NCBI GenBank assembly: GCA_944548615.1
Contig: OX155951.1
Location: forward strand, 36,856,709 to 36,920,708
Length of the DNA stretch: 64,000 bases
Direction: 5' to 3'
Source: Micropterix aruncella
Lineage: Eukaryota > Arthropoda > Insecta > Lepidoptera > Micropterigidae
Below are positions 31,640 to 42,166 of the stretch, in pieces (positions within the stretch are counted from its first letter, which is position 1; each line of letters opens with the position of its first letter). The notes under the pieces were generated by a model. It had not been told where the DNA came from, made no database searches, and worked only from the letters and a program-made list of their open reading frames with translations. Position numbers and translations under genes: made by a program.

Positions 31640-31835
31640 TTGAAAAGTCGAAAAGTCGAAAAAGTCGAAAAAGTCAAGAGTCGAAAAAGTTAAAAAAATC
31701 AAAAAAGTCGAAAAAGTCGAAAACGTCAAAAAAGTCGAAAAAGTCGGAAAAGTCGGAAAAGTCGAAAAATTCGAAAAAGTCGAAAAAGTCAGAAAAGTTA
31801 AAAAAGCCGAAAAAGTCGAAAAAGTCAATAAACGC
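31640..31835 (+). repeat. GAAAAAGTC minisatellite
   Basis: About 20 units of GAAAAAGTC/GAAAAGTCG with slips to AAAAAAGTC. The minus-strand open frames here (TFSTF repeats) are artefacts of this array. Confidence 0.85.
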
Positions 31836-32029
31836 TTATGAAGAGTTAAAATCAAATCAATTTTACCATGTCACCATGTCATCTAGTTTGTATTATAAAT
31901 TTTAGCCATGTAAAAATAAGGACTAAGTATACGTAAGACACATAGAACTAAAATGAAATGACGAGTCAGACTCGTCAATTGTTGCTACTCCAAAACATGT
32001 GCATGACGAGAATCAGCCGTCTAATGTAC
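31836..32029. other. Unassigned sequence
   Basis: Nothing recognised. Confidence 0.4.
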
Positions 32030-32345
32030 CCAAAGAGTTAATCACGTGCCAAAGTTCCATTCCCGGCAATTTTCCGAATCATTCCGCATCCATAAAGTTA
32101 ACAGTTTTATTGGCACGCTAATATGCGAAGTGGGTATTCATTAGTGGTGGTTTATCTGGTGAATGGGTCACGTGCGCACTCATACGAGCCATTATAATCC
32201 ATTAGAGGATGCGAGGTGAGTGAATAAAACGGCGCCTGCGCAGTCCGCCCGCCCCTCGCTCGATCCGTCCCGAAGATTCTCAGACGTGCGCATGCGTGAA
32301 GCTTCCGCATCTATCGATCGTCGACCGCGACATGAGAATTTGTGA
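32030..32345. promoter_or_regulatory. Candidate CpG-rich regulatory island
   Basis: Two CACGTG E-boxes (32043-32048 and 32169-32174), an NRF-1-like TGCGCATGCG (32287-32296), a GCCTGCGCAGTCCGC word (about 32233) and a CpG-dense 32230-32340 set in AT-rich surroundings. There is no match to any repeat in the window. This composition fits a promoter or enhancer, but no transcript or downstream exon is visible, so the call is inference. Confidence 0.35.
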
Positions 32346-33787
32346 CTTATCATTTTACAAGACTTCAGGCCCGTTTACAACGGCCTGAATATCTTTAATG
32401 TTAAAAATTTAGGCAACATAAAATTAAACAATTTGTAGTAATTAGGTTAATTTACATTTATAAAAGAGGGTGGAGTGCAAAAAATCTCCTATGAATATTG
32501 ATATACGCGTTATAATATTCGTATACTTTCACAAGTTACGTCTCGATGAAGCGACATACATACTCGTACAATAAGTATAAGAAAAGGAATAAAATTATTT
32601 GCGAAATGATATGCTCGAAAAGGTGATATATAAAGTCTGCCTAATTAGGCTAAAATCAAGGTAGAGTTGTAAATTCTGAATTGTGCCTGCAAACACTCAA
32701 CAAAATAATATAACTAAGAAAAGGAAAAATATAGGTATCCAATAGCTCCAATAAATAAGCAGTATGTATCTCAAGAGTGTATAACCTAGAAAACTGAATA
32801 ACCTGTAATGACACCTAATACTTTGTGAGAAACAAGTCTTTTATTTTCTTCTCTTCGATTTAAACATTTTAAACGGCTATAATAATCGCGATTTACCGGT
32901 TCGACTTTCATATTCTTCACTTTCTACCCATTTTTAAAAAAATAATATTGAATTAAATCTCAAACTATTAGAGATATTGATAAATAACTTATTATAAAGT
33001 TAATGGCATTATTCTCAGGATGTAAGCAATTGTTCGCAATGTTCTCAGAAATCTTGTCACATATATTTATTTTTCTAGGATCAATATTATTTTTTATTTT
33101 ACTTTATTTTATTTTATTTTTCGTTAAACAGATAATACAAAAAAATATATTTACTAAATCCAAATTTTACAAAAATAAACTATGCATATGTTTCCACATA
33201 TTAAACGGCCATGTAGTGCGCTATGCGATATAAAAGAAAAGTTTAAAATATCTACATTTTTTTAAAGTGAAATGGTTAGGGTTTTCAGAAAAACAAAAGA
33301 ATAATTCTTAATTAATTGCTAAGGTACTAAATAGATCAAAGTATTAAAAGAGTAAATATAAAGTAAACAGAGCAAAAAGAAACAGTAAATAGATTCATAA
33401 ATATGTATATTAATATGGTGATTAACGAATTAATAAATAAATAAATAGTCAGAATAAAAATAAAATATATCTTTATCTAATGTAAGACATTATGGGAATG
33501 AAAAATAAAAAAGTAATAAGTTATATAAACACAAAGATAAGAGGAGAATAAATATTTTCATAATAAACAGATTATTTAATTAAATTGTAATATATTCAAA
33601 ATTAGATTTTTAAACGTGTCTGGAGGTGGGGAAATATGTATATCAACATCACTAAATACGGAGTTGTAATGATATCAATCTCTATAAAGATTGTGCATAG
33701 TTGGAATTGACAATTGGCAGTTTAAATGAACATTGAGAGCGAGCTGGTCGAGGGGGCACGAAAAAAATTATCTGCTCCAAGATTTGA
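32346..33787. other. Unassigned AT-rich sequence
   Basis: Very AT-rich. The open frame 33003-33233 is hydrophobic because of T-rich codons and is not a supported gene. A TTTTATTTTATTTTATTTT run near 33101 could be a LINE tail on the minus strand. Confidence 0.4.
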
Positions 33788-33794
33788 CTAGCAT

Positions 33795-33821
33795 CATTGA
33801 TTTTACACTATAAAATCAATG
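33795..33821. mobile_element. Ultra-short palindromic insertion, copy 2 (27 bp)
   Basis: CATTGATTTTA and TAAAATCAATG are perfect 11-bp arms around CACTA. The flanking direct repeat CTAGCAT lies at 33788-33794 and 33822-33828; the match extends two more bases (CA) if the first bases of the insert are counted. The insert has the same arms as 3838-3863 and 62469-62498. Confidence 0.75.
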
Positions 33822-33904
33822 CTAGCATCAACACGATTATTAATTGCCTTATTCAGATATACTGCGTCGATCATGCTTCGGCGCTTTTCTATCTATGAAA
33901 CCGA

Positions 33905-34315
33905 AGCGAACTAGCTATGAATCTTACTTTGAAATCTTATGAAACCGAAGCGACGCTGCGTACGAAGATGGTTTTGCATAATATAACAAATTTAAATGTT
34001 TCGTCATCCGTTTTTGAATTGCCTCAATTCGGGAAATATATGTTTTGTATTGCGGATTCCTGGTGACTGACGCGAATTCTAAATGACTTCTTACGTAAGA
34101 ATTAAATAATATTTTTATAGTATCGGTCGTCCTGAAAAGAGTAGATGCTCTAAGGACAAATTCCAACATTTTGTTAGCTTTCGAAATAGCATTTTTAATG
34201 TACTCCGCGATCAGCAATTTATTGTCAAGAATGATCCCAAGATCTCTCACAGATGTCACTTTTTTTTAAACTTCATTGTTATTCAGTTGATAATTGAAAC
34301 ATACGTTAGTACAGC
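33905..34315 (-). pseudogene. LINE reverse transcriptase fragment with one stop
   Basis: Minus-strand codons read NYQLNNNEV, a TAA at about 34263, then KKVTSVRDLGIILDNKLL, SYVRSHLEFASV and ISRIEAIQKRMTKHL. This is the RDLG(V/I)..D..L..H..YVR..LE..S..W.P...Y...IE..Q.R pattern just after the RT palm in Jockey-type LINEs. The W and P after SV are altered (TRNPQ). Catalytic region and 3' UTR are missing. Confidence 0.8.
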
Positions 34316-34535
34316 TGCAATGTCTGCTAAGTAATAACAGAAACAAAATGGCGAATATCTCTCCTTAGCTTTCCAAACCTCTTCATTAGGATGAACTATT
34401 TTTGTACGTAATTTGGCCCTAATTTGTCGTTAATTTCTGAGATACATTGGGTAGTATACACAAAAACAAGGACACGAAGATTCACAGACACCACACAGAA
34501 CCATAGACAGACATTTTCCAGAATAATTTCTAGAA
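34316..34535. other. Unassigned sequence
   Basis: Nothing recognised. Confidence 0.4.
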
Positions 34536-34540
34536 CATTT

Positions 34541-34593
34541 TCCGCATCTTGAGATCCTGGGAATATTGTATTCCCAGGATCTCAAGATGCGGA
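34541..34593. other. Perfect 25-bp hairpin with 3-base loop
   Basis: The left arm (34541-34565) starts TCCGCATCTTGAGATCC and the right arm (34569-34593) is its exact reverse complement, separated by TTG. All 25 positions match. There are no repeat copies elsewhere in the window. Old inverted repeats normally accumulate mismatches, so this one is recent or maintained. No flanking direct repeat was seen. Confidence 0.9.
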
Positions 34594-34652
34594 GAGCCGT
34601 TGCAAACTCGAATTATAAATTTTCCTCGACAACGAGGTGTTTTTTACCTACA

Positions 34653-34875
34653 TACTGTTGGGGACTGAGCTAAATGTAAGCGGTGGCTGATGTGCGAAAC
34701 CGACTTTCGTAGAACACGCGTTCTTTCGTTAGCGTAGTACACACCTATAGGTACCTATTACTGTCGAGTAGCACCGGGCGAGTGATGTCACAGCACTAAT
34801 GTCTGTGGTGGGGAGGCCGAATGCCGGTCCATGCACCTCAGCCACCGCATACATTCAGCTCAGTCCCTAACTGTA
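34653..34875. mobile_element. MITE with about 38-bp TIRs
   Basis: The left end TACTGTTGGGGACTGAGC and the reversed right end TACAGTTAGGGACTGAGC continue in parallel through TGTA.GCGGTGGCTGA, with four mismatches in about 38 bases. If TA is the TSD it would be mariner-like. It is 223 bases long and non-coding. Confidence 0.7.
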
Positions 34876-35282
34876 CTTCGTGTAACACGATGTATTTATT
34901 TTCTATGCATTAAATCTATTACATTAAGTATGATTTTGTTTATTTATATAAATATAATATTATAGATTTCTTAAGATAATTAAAATAAATTGTCTACCTT
35001 GGAACAGGCGGCAGCCCAGTTAGGTTAAGACTTTTGTGTATTGAATCTACTTATAATTTGAATACTGAAATTATAATTTGAAAATCTGCTATAATTTCAG
35101 ATTTTTTCCATATTGGTCTCCTTTTAAAACTCACTCTTTGAGTAAATAGTATTACAATAAAATATTTTATATACAAATTGGATATGTTCATAAGATAGTC
35201 TGGAAAAACAAATAACGAATTGGAATGTTACATACCTGTAATATTAACTGTGTAAACAAAGAAATAATTTGGAAAATCGTTT
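34876..35282. other. Unassigned AT-rich sequence
   Basis: Nothing recognised. Confidence 0.4.
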
Positions 35283-36160
35283 GTTTCGCCCAAAGACTTT
35301 CCCGGCAAGTAGCCAAGGAATTTGTTCATGATATCCCTTCAGCAAGGAGGTTGATCTGATCGAAAGGGATAGTCCGCGGCAATGAGAATGCAACGCATTA
35401 AACACGTTCGATTCAATCGTTTATGCAAATATACTGACTTGCGAAAGTTCTATGTGATTTCGTAATATATCTATTCGAATTAGGGTTGAGGGTAAGAGAT
35501 TTCACGTCAATAAGTCACCCTATTTTACCCACTATTTTATTGTATGCAATGCAGGTTTTTCATTCTTTCTGTTTCAATTTATATAGTGGGGAGGGGGGGG
35601 CGATTGCAGCAGCTCTATCGATCGCCAGCCAGTAGCTCATGCAGTTCGGCAGCGAGAGGCTTCCGAGAGGAATATTTAGGCCTCCACGGTTTTTAAAAAC
35701 TTGTTAATCAAAAGCATAATCGTGTTTCCGCATACAAAATCACTTAAATATTATCAGTGTAGCTTGTTGTCAGATATTCCAAACAAAATTTCACAATGTG
35801 ATTTCGGCCCAACAAGGCATCTGTGTACCAAATTTTTAGTCTCTAAGTCTAATATTTCAGGGTTGAAATATGACTAGTGCGCCAGGGGGGTGGATCGATT
35901 TCTTTCTATCACAGCCTTTTCAACTCTTACCATCATCAAATGATACCTGCATGCCAAATTTCAGCTCAATCGGGTTAAGCGTGTGGGTGCTATCGCGGAG
36001 AAATACACACACAGAGTCAATCTGGAAATGGTCTTAATCATCTCAGCCCTCAGGGGAGATCAAAATGGATATTTCAGTCTTATATAGAAAAAAACTTTTG
36101 GCGTGTTCACAACACTTTCTCTTATGGTCGTTTGGTCGGATGGCAAAGTAAAACATATTT
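35283..36160 (+). repeat. Family C repeat, longest uninterrupted copy
   Basis: Starts CCCAAAGACTTTCCCGGCA near 35290, then TCAGCAAGGAGG, TTTCACAATGTGATTTCGG (35790), ATTTCAGCTCAATCGGG, GTGCTATCGCGGAG and TCAATCTGGAAATGG, and ends near 36160. All parts recur in order at 60205-60930 and reversed at 24450-25615. About 0.9 kb, no coding. Confidence 0.75.
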
Positions 36161-36184
36161 ACATACACAGTAATAATAATATTA

Positions 36185-36420
36185 TTAGGCCCGCTGATGC
36201 GTAAAAGATACACCCACTTGGGTGGTCATTACCTCCAACCTGAGGAGGTAAAACAATCTGGCGCCAAAAGCCTGCTGCGGTTCTTAAATGACACAAGGCT
36301 TAGCGCAGAACTATAGTAGGGTGCGAACACAATAGATCAGCAATGGCCGCAGTGTTACAAGGCTCATAAAGACCTTAGAAAAGCCCACTCAACAAATAAA
36401 AAAATATAAAAATATTAGGT
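36185..36420 (+). pseudogene. LINE C-terminal (RNase H region) tail
   Basis: Codons from about 36221 read GGHYLQPEEVKQSGAKSLLR then FLNDTRLSAEL before the TAG at 36313-36315. The LL.FL..T.L pattern before a stop is the usual C terminus of R1/Jockey-type elements that carry an RNase H domain. A short A-rich 3' end follows to about 36410. Confidence 0.55.
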
Positions 36421-36890
36421 AATATTAAACGCTTTGTTCATAATAAAAATAGAGCTTATGGCTTTAACATGATTCACACAACGTTTTCATACGATCTCAT
36501 TGATTTCGTTATTGTGATCAAAAATTCACAACCGCAACATAATCGCCCTGTGGTCTAGCTATTAACAGCAGCGGGATAACAAGTTCTCACGACTGCCCCT
36601 CAGTTTCTTCCAGTCAACTCAACCCCTAACCGTTGAATACCCGAGCTGACAAAAGGTAATCGAATTAAATCCGACTGCGCTGGTCCCCTTGGCCAATTTT
36701 CCGGGCATGAGTGGGTGCGTGCAGTAATTGCCTTATTATATGAAATAAAATTTAAGTCAACGCGCAACAATGAGGGCGAAACCGCAATGGCGAATGAAAT
36801 GCCGGAGGCCAGTTGGCGTGCTTCTCAGAATATTCGGTGCTGGAACTAAATGGGCCATACCGTCGCGCCGCTATTGCGTTTAATGATAGT
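36421..36890. other. Unassigned; moderately GC-rich at 36530-36720
   Basis: The 36530-36720 stretch (for example GACTGCCCCTCAGTTTC) is unique in the window, with no recognisable coding. Confidence 0.35.
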
Positions 36891-36893
36891 ATT

Positions 36894-36914
36894 GAAAGAG
36901 AGAGAGAGAGAGAA
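36894..36914. repeat. GA microsatellite
   Basis: GAAAGAGAGAGAGAGAGAGA, about nine GA units. Confidence 0.85.
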
Positions 36915-37087
36915 AATCGTGGATAGCGGTAAAACAGGTGTTTTATGGAGATTGAAGTTGCAACGGAAAGGAGTAACAAATACACAACATAAATGTCTTT
37001 AATACGTTTTCCCGAAAAATTATCCCAAAATTAGATCAAGGCATTGTAACCTACTGCAGTATTTACTATTATAATAATTATTATTAT

Positions 37088-37193
37088 CATATTTGTTCAA
37101 AAATAATATTTACATTGTATTAATTGCAGAGTCTGTCTGACATATTTATTCAAAAATAATATTTACATTGTATTCATTGCAGAGTCTGTCTGA
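37088..37193. repeat. 53-bp tandem duplication
   Basis: AAAATAATATTTACATTGTA, then TT.ATTGCAGAGTCTGTCTGA, occurs twice with a 53-base period. Only two or three differences separate the units. Confidence 0.85.
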
Positions 37194-37739
37194 CTAGGCC
37201 ATAGCCCGATCAAGAAAGAATCTATGTATGGCAACGATTTTTTCATATGCACATAGTATTAAAAAGTAGGTATAAATAGGATATTTTTACCTTCTTAATC
37301 ATTAGTAGTTAGTAAGTATTCTTATTAGTTTCCCTGAAATACACAGTTTAAAATTATTTTTATTTACTGCAATATTTACTATATTATTGTTACCTGCCGA
37401 TTTATTCATTTTTAAGTAAGATAGGTAGATACTTCGAAGCCTCTGACCGTTGGTGGTTCAAGATGTTATGATCAAACCCTGTGGATCGGTCAGCGTTTGT
37501 TAAAATGTTATATGAAGAAAGAATCAATGTCTATGGCGAAATAGACGGTTTTAACTTGTCTGGAATTGCTGTTTATTTTATTGCATTTTAACGAGGTTTT
37601 TTTTATGAAATATGATTTCGTCTGCTATCCACCCAGCCGATTCAATCCTACCTAACGAATTGTTGGCAAGGATGAGAGTCTCACAATAACTTAGCATCCG
37701 TTGATATTTTCGAGTATTTCCATCTATATCCGTGATACA
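37194..37739. other. Unassigned sequence
   Basis: Nothing recognised. Confidence 0.4.
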
Positions 37740-38245
37740 CGCACAAGATCAAACATAGATGAAATTCAGAAACCCAGCAGATCGCGAGCATTCTTGCCAT
37801 ACGTTAAGGGCGTAACAGATCGAATAAAAAGGATGCTAAACATATTCTAAATATATTCCGACCTCTAAGGCCTGTTACAGGCCTCAGAGATCTTGCAATG
37901 GTATTACATCCACTGCAAACCCCGGCTGTGTATAAAATCGAATGCAATTGTGGTTTAGCCTATGTTGGACAAACGAAACGGCCCATTTCCACTCGACTCA
38001 TAGAACGCATCAAAGCTGTTAAAAACTTTCAGCGAGAAAAATCGACGGTATACACAACTTATTGGATAGCGGAAGTAACCACTGGGTCCAGTTTCAAAAT
38101 CCCATTGTGGTTTGCCGCCTACCCGCAGAACAACGGATGACGATTGAGAGTACTTTAATCTATCCTGGACAACGGCGGCTGCAACGTCGCCGAAACTTCG
38201 AGTGCTGCAAACTTCACGCGGTAAATTCGTTTAATCCTATTTATA
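37740..38245 (+). pseudogene. Penelope-like GIY-YIG region plus terminal repeat
   Basis: 37765-37835 encodes the SRAFLPYVKGVTDRI region with a lesion after it (ATATTCTAAATATATTCC). 37898-38050 then reads LQTPAVYKIECNCGLAYVG and QTKRPISTRL, so the GVY motif has become AVY while YVG is kept. After IPLWF the frame runs directly into a terminal repeat (CCGCCTACCCGC, GCGGCTGCAACGTCGCCGAA, ACTTCACGCGGTAAATTCG) that ends about 38245. All parts are in direct orientation, unlike the other Penelope copies here. Frameshifts and a truncated end make it dead. Confidence 0.85.
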
Positions 38246-38370
38246 ACAAGTAAATATTACAAAAACAAGATGTTACGCCATTACAGCTCTAAAACTTCTC
38301 CTGTTTTCGTTCGCTCACGTCTCATCAGTCGCCAAAAACTGATTTGCTCTCTGCTTGTAATCTTTGCCAC

Positions 38371-39065
38371 TAGCTGGGGATTTAGTGCAACAGTTTGTAT
38401 GGGAACCCTGCATTTTGTGATTAAAGGCTCATACTTGGCACAATTGTTCCATAGATGGTCCTGAGTAGATTTAAACCGGGAGGCATCGGGGGCCACCCCG
38501 CGGGTGGCAAGGGGAGGGGGTGGGAGTTTGATTCCGCCGAGCGTCACTTTGAGCCCTATATCTCTCGGACTATAGGTACTAGGGCAAGTGGGACATCATT
38601 TTCGGGTAACTCAATGATAACGAATTCATTTTTGGAAGAAAAAAAAATACCAGTCCATAGAAAAAATATGAAATAATTGGTAACATCCAAATATCATTCA
38701 CATATTTTTTTTACATATTCAAAGTTTACTTTTTAACCATAAGAGTTATCAGTATTTTAAAAATATATGACGTAAGCCACACTTATCTTAATTACCCCAG
38801 TATATATTTTATTAGACTTCCATAGTAAAAAGTGAGTGAAAAAAATATAATTCATAGCACGGCAGACCGGTGTATTACGCCTGCTAAGTAGATACGGGCA
38901 TCGAGCGAAGTTAGATAAGTACTTATAGGATTATTTAGTTTCTGCGATAGGTTAATGTATTAAAAATAACAGGTACAATAGTAATAATTAGTTTGATAAT
39001 TATATTATTATTGTTTTTTTCTATTTAATAAAAATAATTCATCATTCACACACCGTACCTAACTG
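38371..39065 (+). repeat. Left long TIR of the 3.8-kb element
   Basis: See the whole-element entry. Pairs with 41484-42166 in reverse. It contains a GC-rich core (about 38478-38545) with GGGTGGCAAGGGGAGGGGGT. Confidence 0.85.
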
Positions 39066-39099
39066 AGTGGGTGGACCTTTTGGTCGACCCACTCAGTTC
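39062..39099. other. Hairpin just inside the left TIR
   Basis: ACTGAGTGGGTGGACC, a TTTT loop, and GGTCGACCCACTCAGT pair as 15 of 16 bases. It begins where the left TIR ends and has no partner at the right TIR. Confidence 0.8.
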
Positions 39100-39175
39100 A
39101 GTAGTAAACAGTGAAAGAATTTGTCTGCCGCGCGGAGAATTATTAAAGCATTTTGAAAATGTGTAATTTCTGGAT

Positions 39176-40675
39176 CGAAAATGCTATCGCAAACTTACGG
39201 GGATGGCTATGGACCAAGCACATGAGCAAATGAATGCCATATTAAAGGAGAGGTAGGTAGGACCTATTTTTACTCTTGCGTTCATCTTTACGCTAAATAG
39301 TTTGTGATTACTTCTTCATTATACAACATAATATTATTTTACACATCACAGAATTGATTGGTTTGACTGAAAACCCTGACTAAGTAGCTTCTCGCTGGAC
39401 CTGAATTGGTAGATACCGTTTACAGTTTTGAGCAGGATATTTTGTATTTTGTTACGGAGAACAGCGCAACAGAAGAACACGGCAGCCATCTTTCTAACAC
39501 TGCCGCAAATAAGAAGAACTTTATTCTAGACCTGCAATCACCGGTAGCTACAATAAATACACCAGGAAATCTCTTTGTCGAACAGTGTCCAGACTTCTAT
39601 GTACTGAAGTTGTAAACGCAGTATTCGAGATAGAAAAAGTGGCAAAGAGTTATTGATCTTATAAAGCTATTGCTCTTAAATACATAACATTTGTGAAGGA
39701 AGATTACACACAACCTCTAAAAAAAAGTTTACTGGATCCAACCAAACTTAGTAATATATCCTTATACAACAAGTATATACACAATATAAATATAGAAGTT
39801 ATTAAAACACATAAAAAAGAGTGAGAGCAAAACGAAAGCAAAGATAAGAGGCCTTGAGAATGACTAGATACAGTCTATTCAGCAAACTTTATTTTGCAAC
39901 CTGTGAGCACAGAGTAGAAGATCTCAATTCATTCTTGGCGCAAGAAAACCAAGCCAGTCATCTAGCACTTTCTTTGTTCTTTGCGATCTGGAACAAGGTC
40001 AGACCTACTAAAATCGATTACCAGTATTTTTGGAACTGCAATCGTTCCAAACGCCCCACAAGTCTCAGCGAAAATTCTAGATGGATCTGTATTAGTACAC
40101 ATACTGAGTTCTGGCCATAGAAAGACTTTGGAGAATAGGTACACCAGTATGTATACCATTTCTTTGCAAAGAACGTACAGGATTTCAAAATTAAATATGG
40201 TTTGGGACATAACAACGAAAGCATAAAAAATATTAACAGAGGAAAACGTTCAAAAAACACGGGTCACTGTTACGACGAAACTACCTAAAGTTTAGGCCAA
40301 TTTGATGATGAACAATTTTATTGTTTAAGGAAGGATTGTTTGCTCTGATAACGGCAAGGAAGTTTGCAACATAAATGGACCAAATATTTTAACCAATATC
40401 ACACGTGACACAACGCGTACGTTTCTTCGTAGTTACTTGATACGTAACCACGAAGAATTATGTTGCATGTATCTGACACTGTCGCTCATGGCTTGACAAA
40501 AATTATGCTACTGACTATGGATACTGACTTCGCAGACCAGCAGCAGAAGTGCAAATTACCACAATTACACAGCTTGAGGAGCTGTGGGTGCACAAAGGTA
40601 CTGGGAAACACCACCAGTATCTCTCTGCTGTTATGATATTGCGATTGCCTTAGGTAGAAACTACAATGTTTGTTT
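39176..40675 (+). pseudogene. Decayed gene of an uncharacterised multi-copy family
   Basis: Pieces in shifting frames follow one order: KLTGMAMDQAHEQMNAILKE (39191-39250); LIGLTENPD then GPELVDTVYSFEQDIL (39354-39440); KTKAKIRGLEND (about 39826); YSLFSKLYFATCEHRVEDLN and FLAQENQASHLALS (39863-39974); MRSGTRSDLLKSI (39981 on); NAPQVSAKILDGSVLVHIL (about 40053-40110); MLHVSDTVAHGLTKIMLLTM and DTDF (about 40459-40530); ELWVHKGTGKH (about 40578). From memory this order matches a large protein family predicted many times in cnidarian and arthropod genomes and annotated only as uncharacterised. The first two pieces are separated by a 99-base gap starting GTAGGT (39253) and ending ACATCACAG (39351), which looks like an intron, although the phase does not join cleanly. 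Many stops and shifts; it is dead. Confidence 0.65.
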
Positions 40676-41483
40676 TATATTAAGTATGTATAGATAGGAT
40701 ATATTAAGTCTATAACATACATAACATTTACGTCGTGTCCAATTGGTGGCTGAAAACCACTCTTGAAGGTGGCAAAATATTTGTATTAGGTAGTCTAATT
40801 ACTTCTCTAATCTTTACTTAACATACATTATGTAGGTTGTTAAGAATTTACCTATTAGATTGGAAAAATAGTATCTCAGAAACTTTGGAACCTACTAAAA
40901 GCTATTTATTGTAAAATCTTATTACAAAACAAAATGAACGCTTATTTATTAAAAGAGTTAATATTTTGAATGGGTACCTACTAATAGTTACTCATCATAC
41001 TAACTAAAATAGTCAGTAAAAAGGTAAATAATCAACATAGACGCCTAATAATTGAAATAGTCAATAATTCGAATAGGTTTGAATACAAAGTAGTCAGTAA
41101 AGTGTTAAATAATAAGATTAAAGTTTATCATTTAAAAACTAAAAGTACAAATTCATCATCTAAATTGGTATAAAATTTGTAAAGTCATAGCCCATACATT
41201 TTTCACTTATAGGGCCACGAAGAGCGAGGGTGTTGTTCTGTTTTTTTGTTTTTTTTTGTTGTGTTTTTTTTTCATGTTTCACCTAAAATTAAATGAGAAA
41301 TTTGAAAATGGACATTCGAAAGAATAGCATTTTTTCAGTGTTTTAATAGTTTCTTCTAGCAATTAAGTAAGTATGGGTAGGTATGTTCTTGTATCATATA
41401 TACTACTAATTATTATTTTTTCAACGAAGTGGTAGGGATTGCAGGAAAATTAATAAGTATTTAAGGTATGTAAGCACAAATAT

Positions 41484-42166
41484 CAGTTAGGTACGGTGTG
41501 TGAATGATGAATTATTTTTATTAAATAGAAAAAACAATAATAATATAGTTATAATAATAATAATAACGATGTTACTTCTTGTTTTTAACTCACTGGCCTA
41601 TCGCAGAAACTAAATAATCCGATAAGTACTTATCTTACTTGGATCGATGCCCGTCTCTACGTAACGAACGTAATACGCCGGTCTGCCGTGCGATGAGTTA
41701 TATTTTTTTTCACTCACATTTTGCAATACCAGTCCAATAAAAAGTATATATCTGTAATTGAGGTAAGTGTGGCTTTCAGAATATATTTTTTGCAGACCGA
41801 TATCTCCTATGGTTAAAAAGTAAACTTCGTATAAGTAAAAAAAAGATGTCAACGATTTTTGGATTTTACCAATTATTTCATATTTTTTCTATGGATAGGT
41901 ATTTTTTTTCTTCTCGAAATGAATTTGTCGTTACTGAATTATCCGAAAATGATATTCTACTTTCCCTGGTACCTATAGTCTGAGAGATATAGGGCTCCAA
42001 GTGACGCGCGGCGGAATCAAATTTCCACCCCCTCCCCCCGCCACCCACGGGGTGGTCGCCGATGGCTCCCGGTCTAAATCCACTCAGGACGACCTATGGA
42101 ACAATTGTGCCAAGTATGAGCCTTTAATCACAAAATGCAGGGTACATCGCACTAAATCCCCAGCTA
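41484..42166 (-). repeat. Right long TIR of the 3.8-kb element
   Basis: Inverted partner of 38371-39065. The frame 42001-42264 lies largely in this arm and is not a gene. Confidence 0.85.

Larger units (their letters stand above)
38371..42166. mobile_element. 3.8-kb DNA transposon candidate with ~690-bp TIRs
   Basis: The left arm 38371-39065 and right arm 41484-42166 are inverted copies sharing the outer end TAGCTGGGGATTTAGTGC, then CCCTGCATTTTGTGATTAAA, a GC-rich GGTGG core, ATATGAAATAATTGGTA and the inner end CATTCACACACCGTACCTAA. Identity by eye is high but imperfect, with small indels. CAC on both outer sides (38368-38370 and 42167-42169) fits a 3-bp TSD. The 2.4-kb interior carries a decayed gene (39176-40675). 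The superfamily is not clear; a 3-bp TSD fits several. Confidence 0.8.

Noticed and set aside
31432..31855. Minus-strand frames with TFSTF repeats.
   Set aside because: Translation of the GAAAAAGTC minisatellite.
33003..33233. Hydrophobic 76-codon frame that could be a membrane peptide.
   Set aside because: Composition follows T-rich DNA (ATTTTATTTT runs); no initiation or splice context and no family.
38368..38380. CACTA at the left end of the long-TIR element, suggesting an EnSpm/CACTA transposon.
   Set aside because: The right end reads GTGTA in reverse, not CACTA; the CAC is better explained as a 3-bp TSD.
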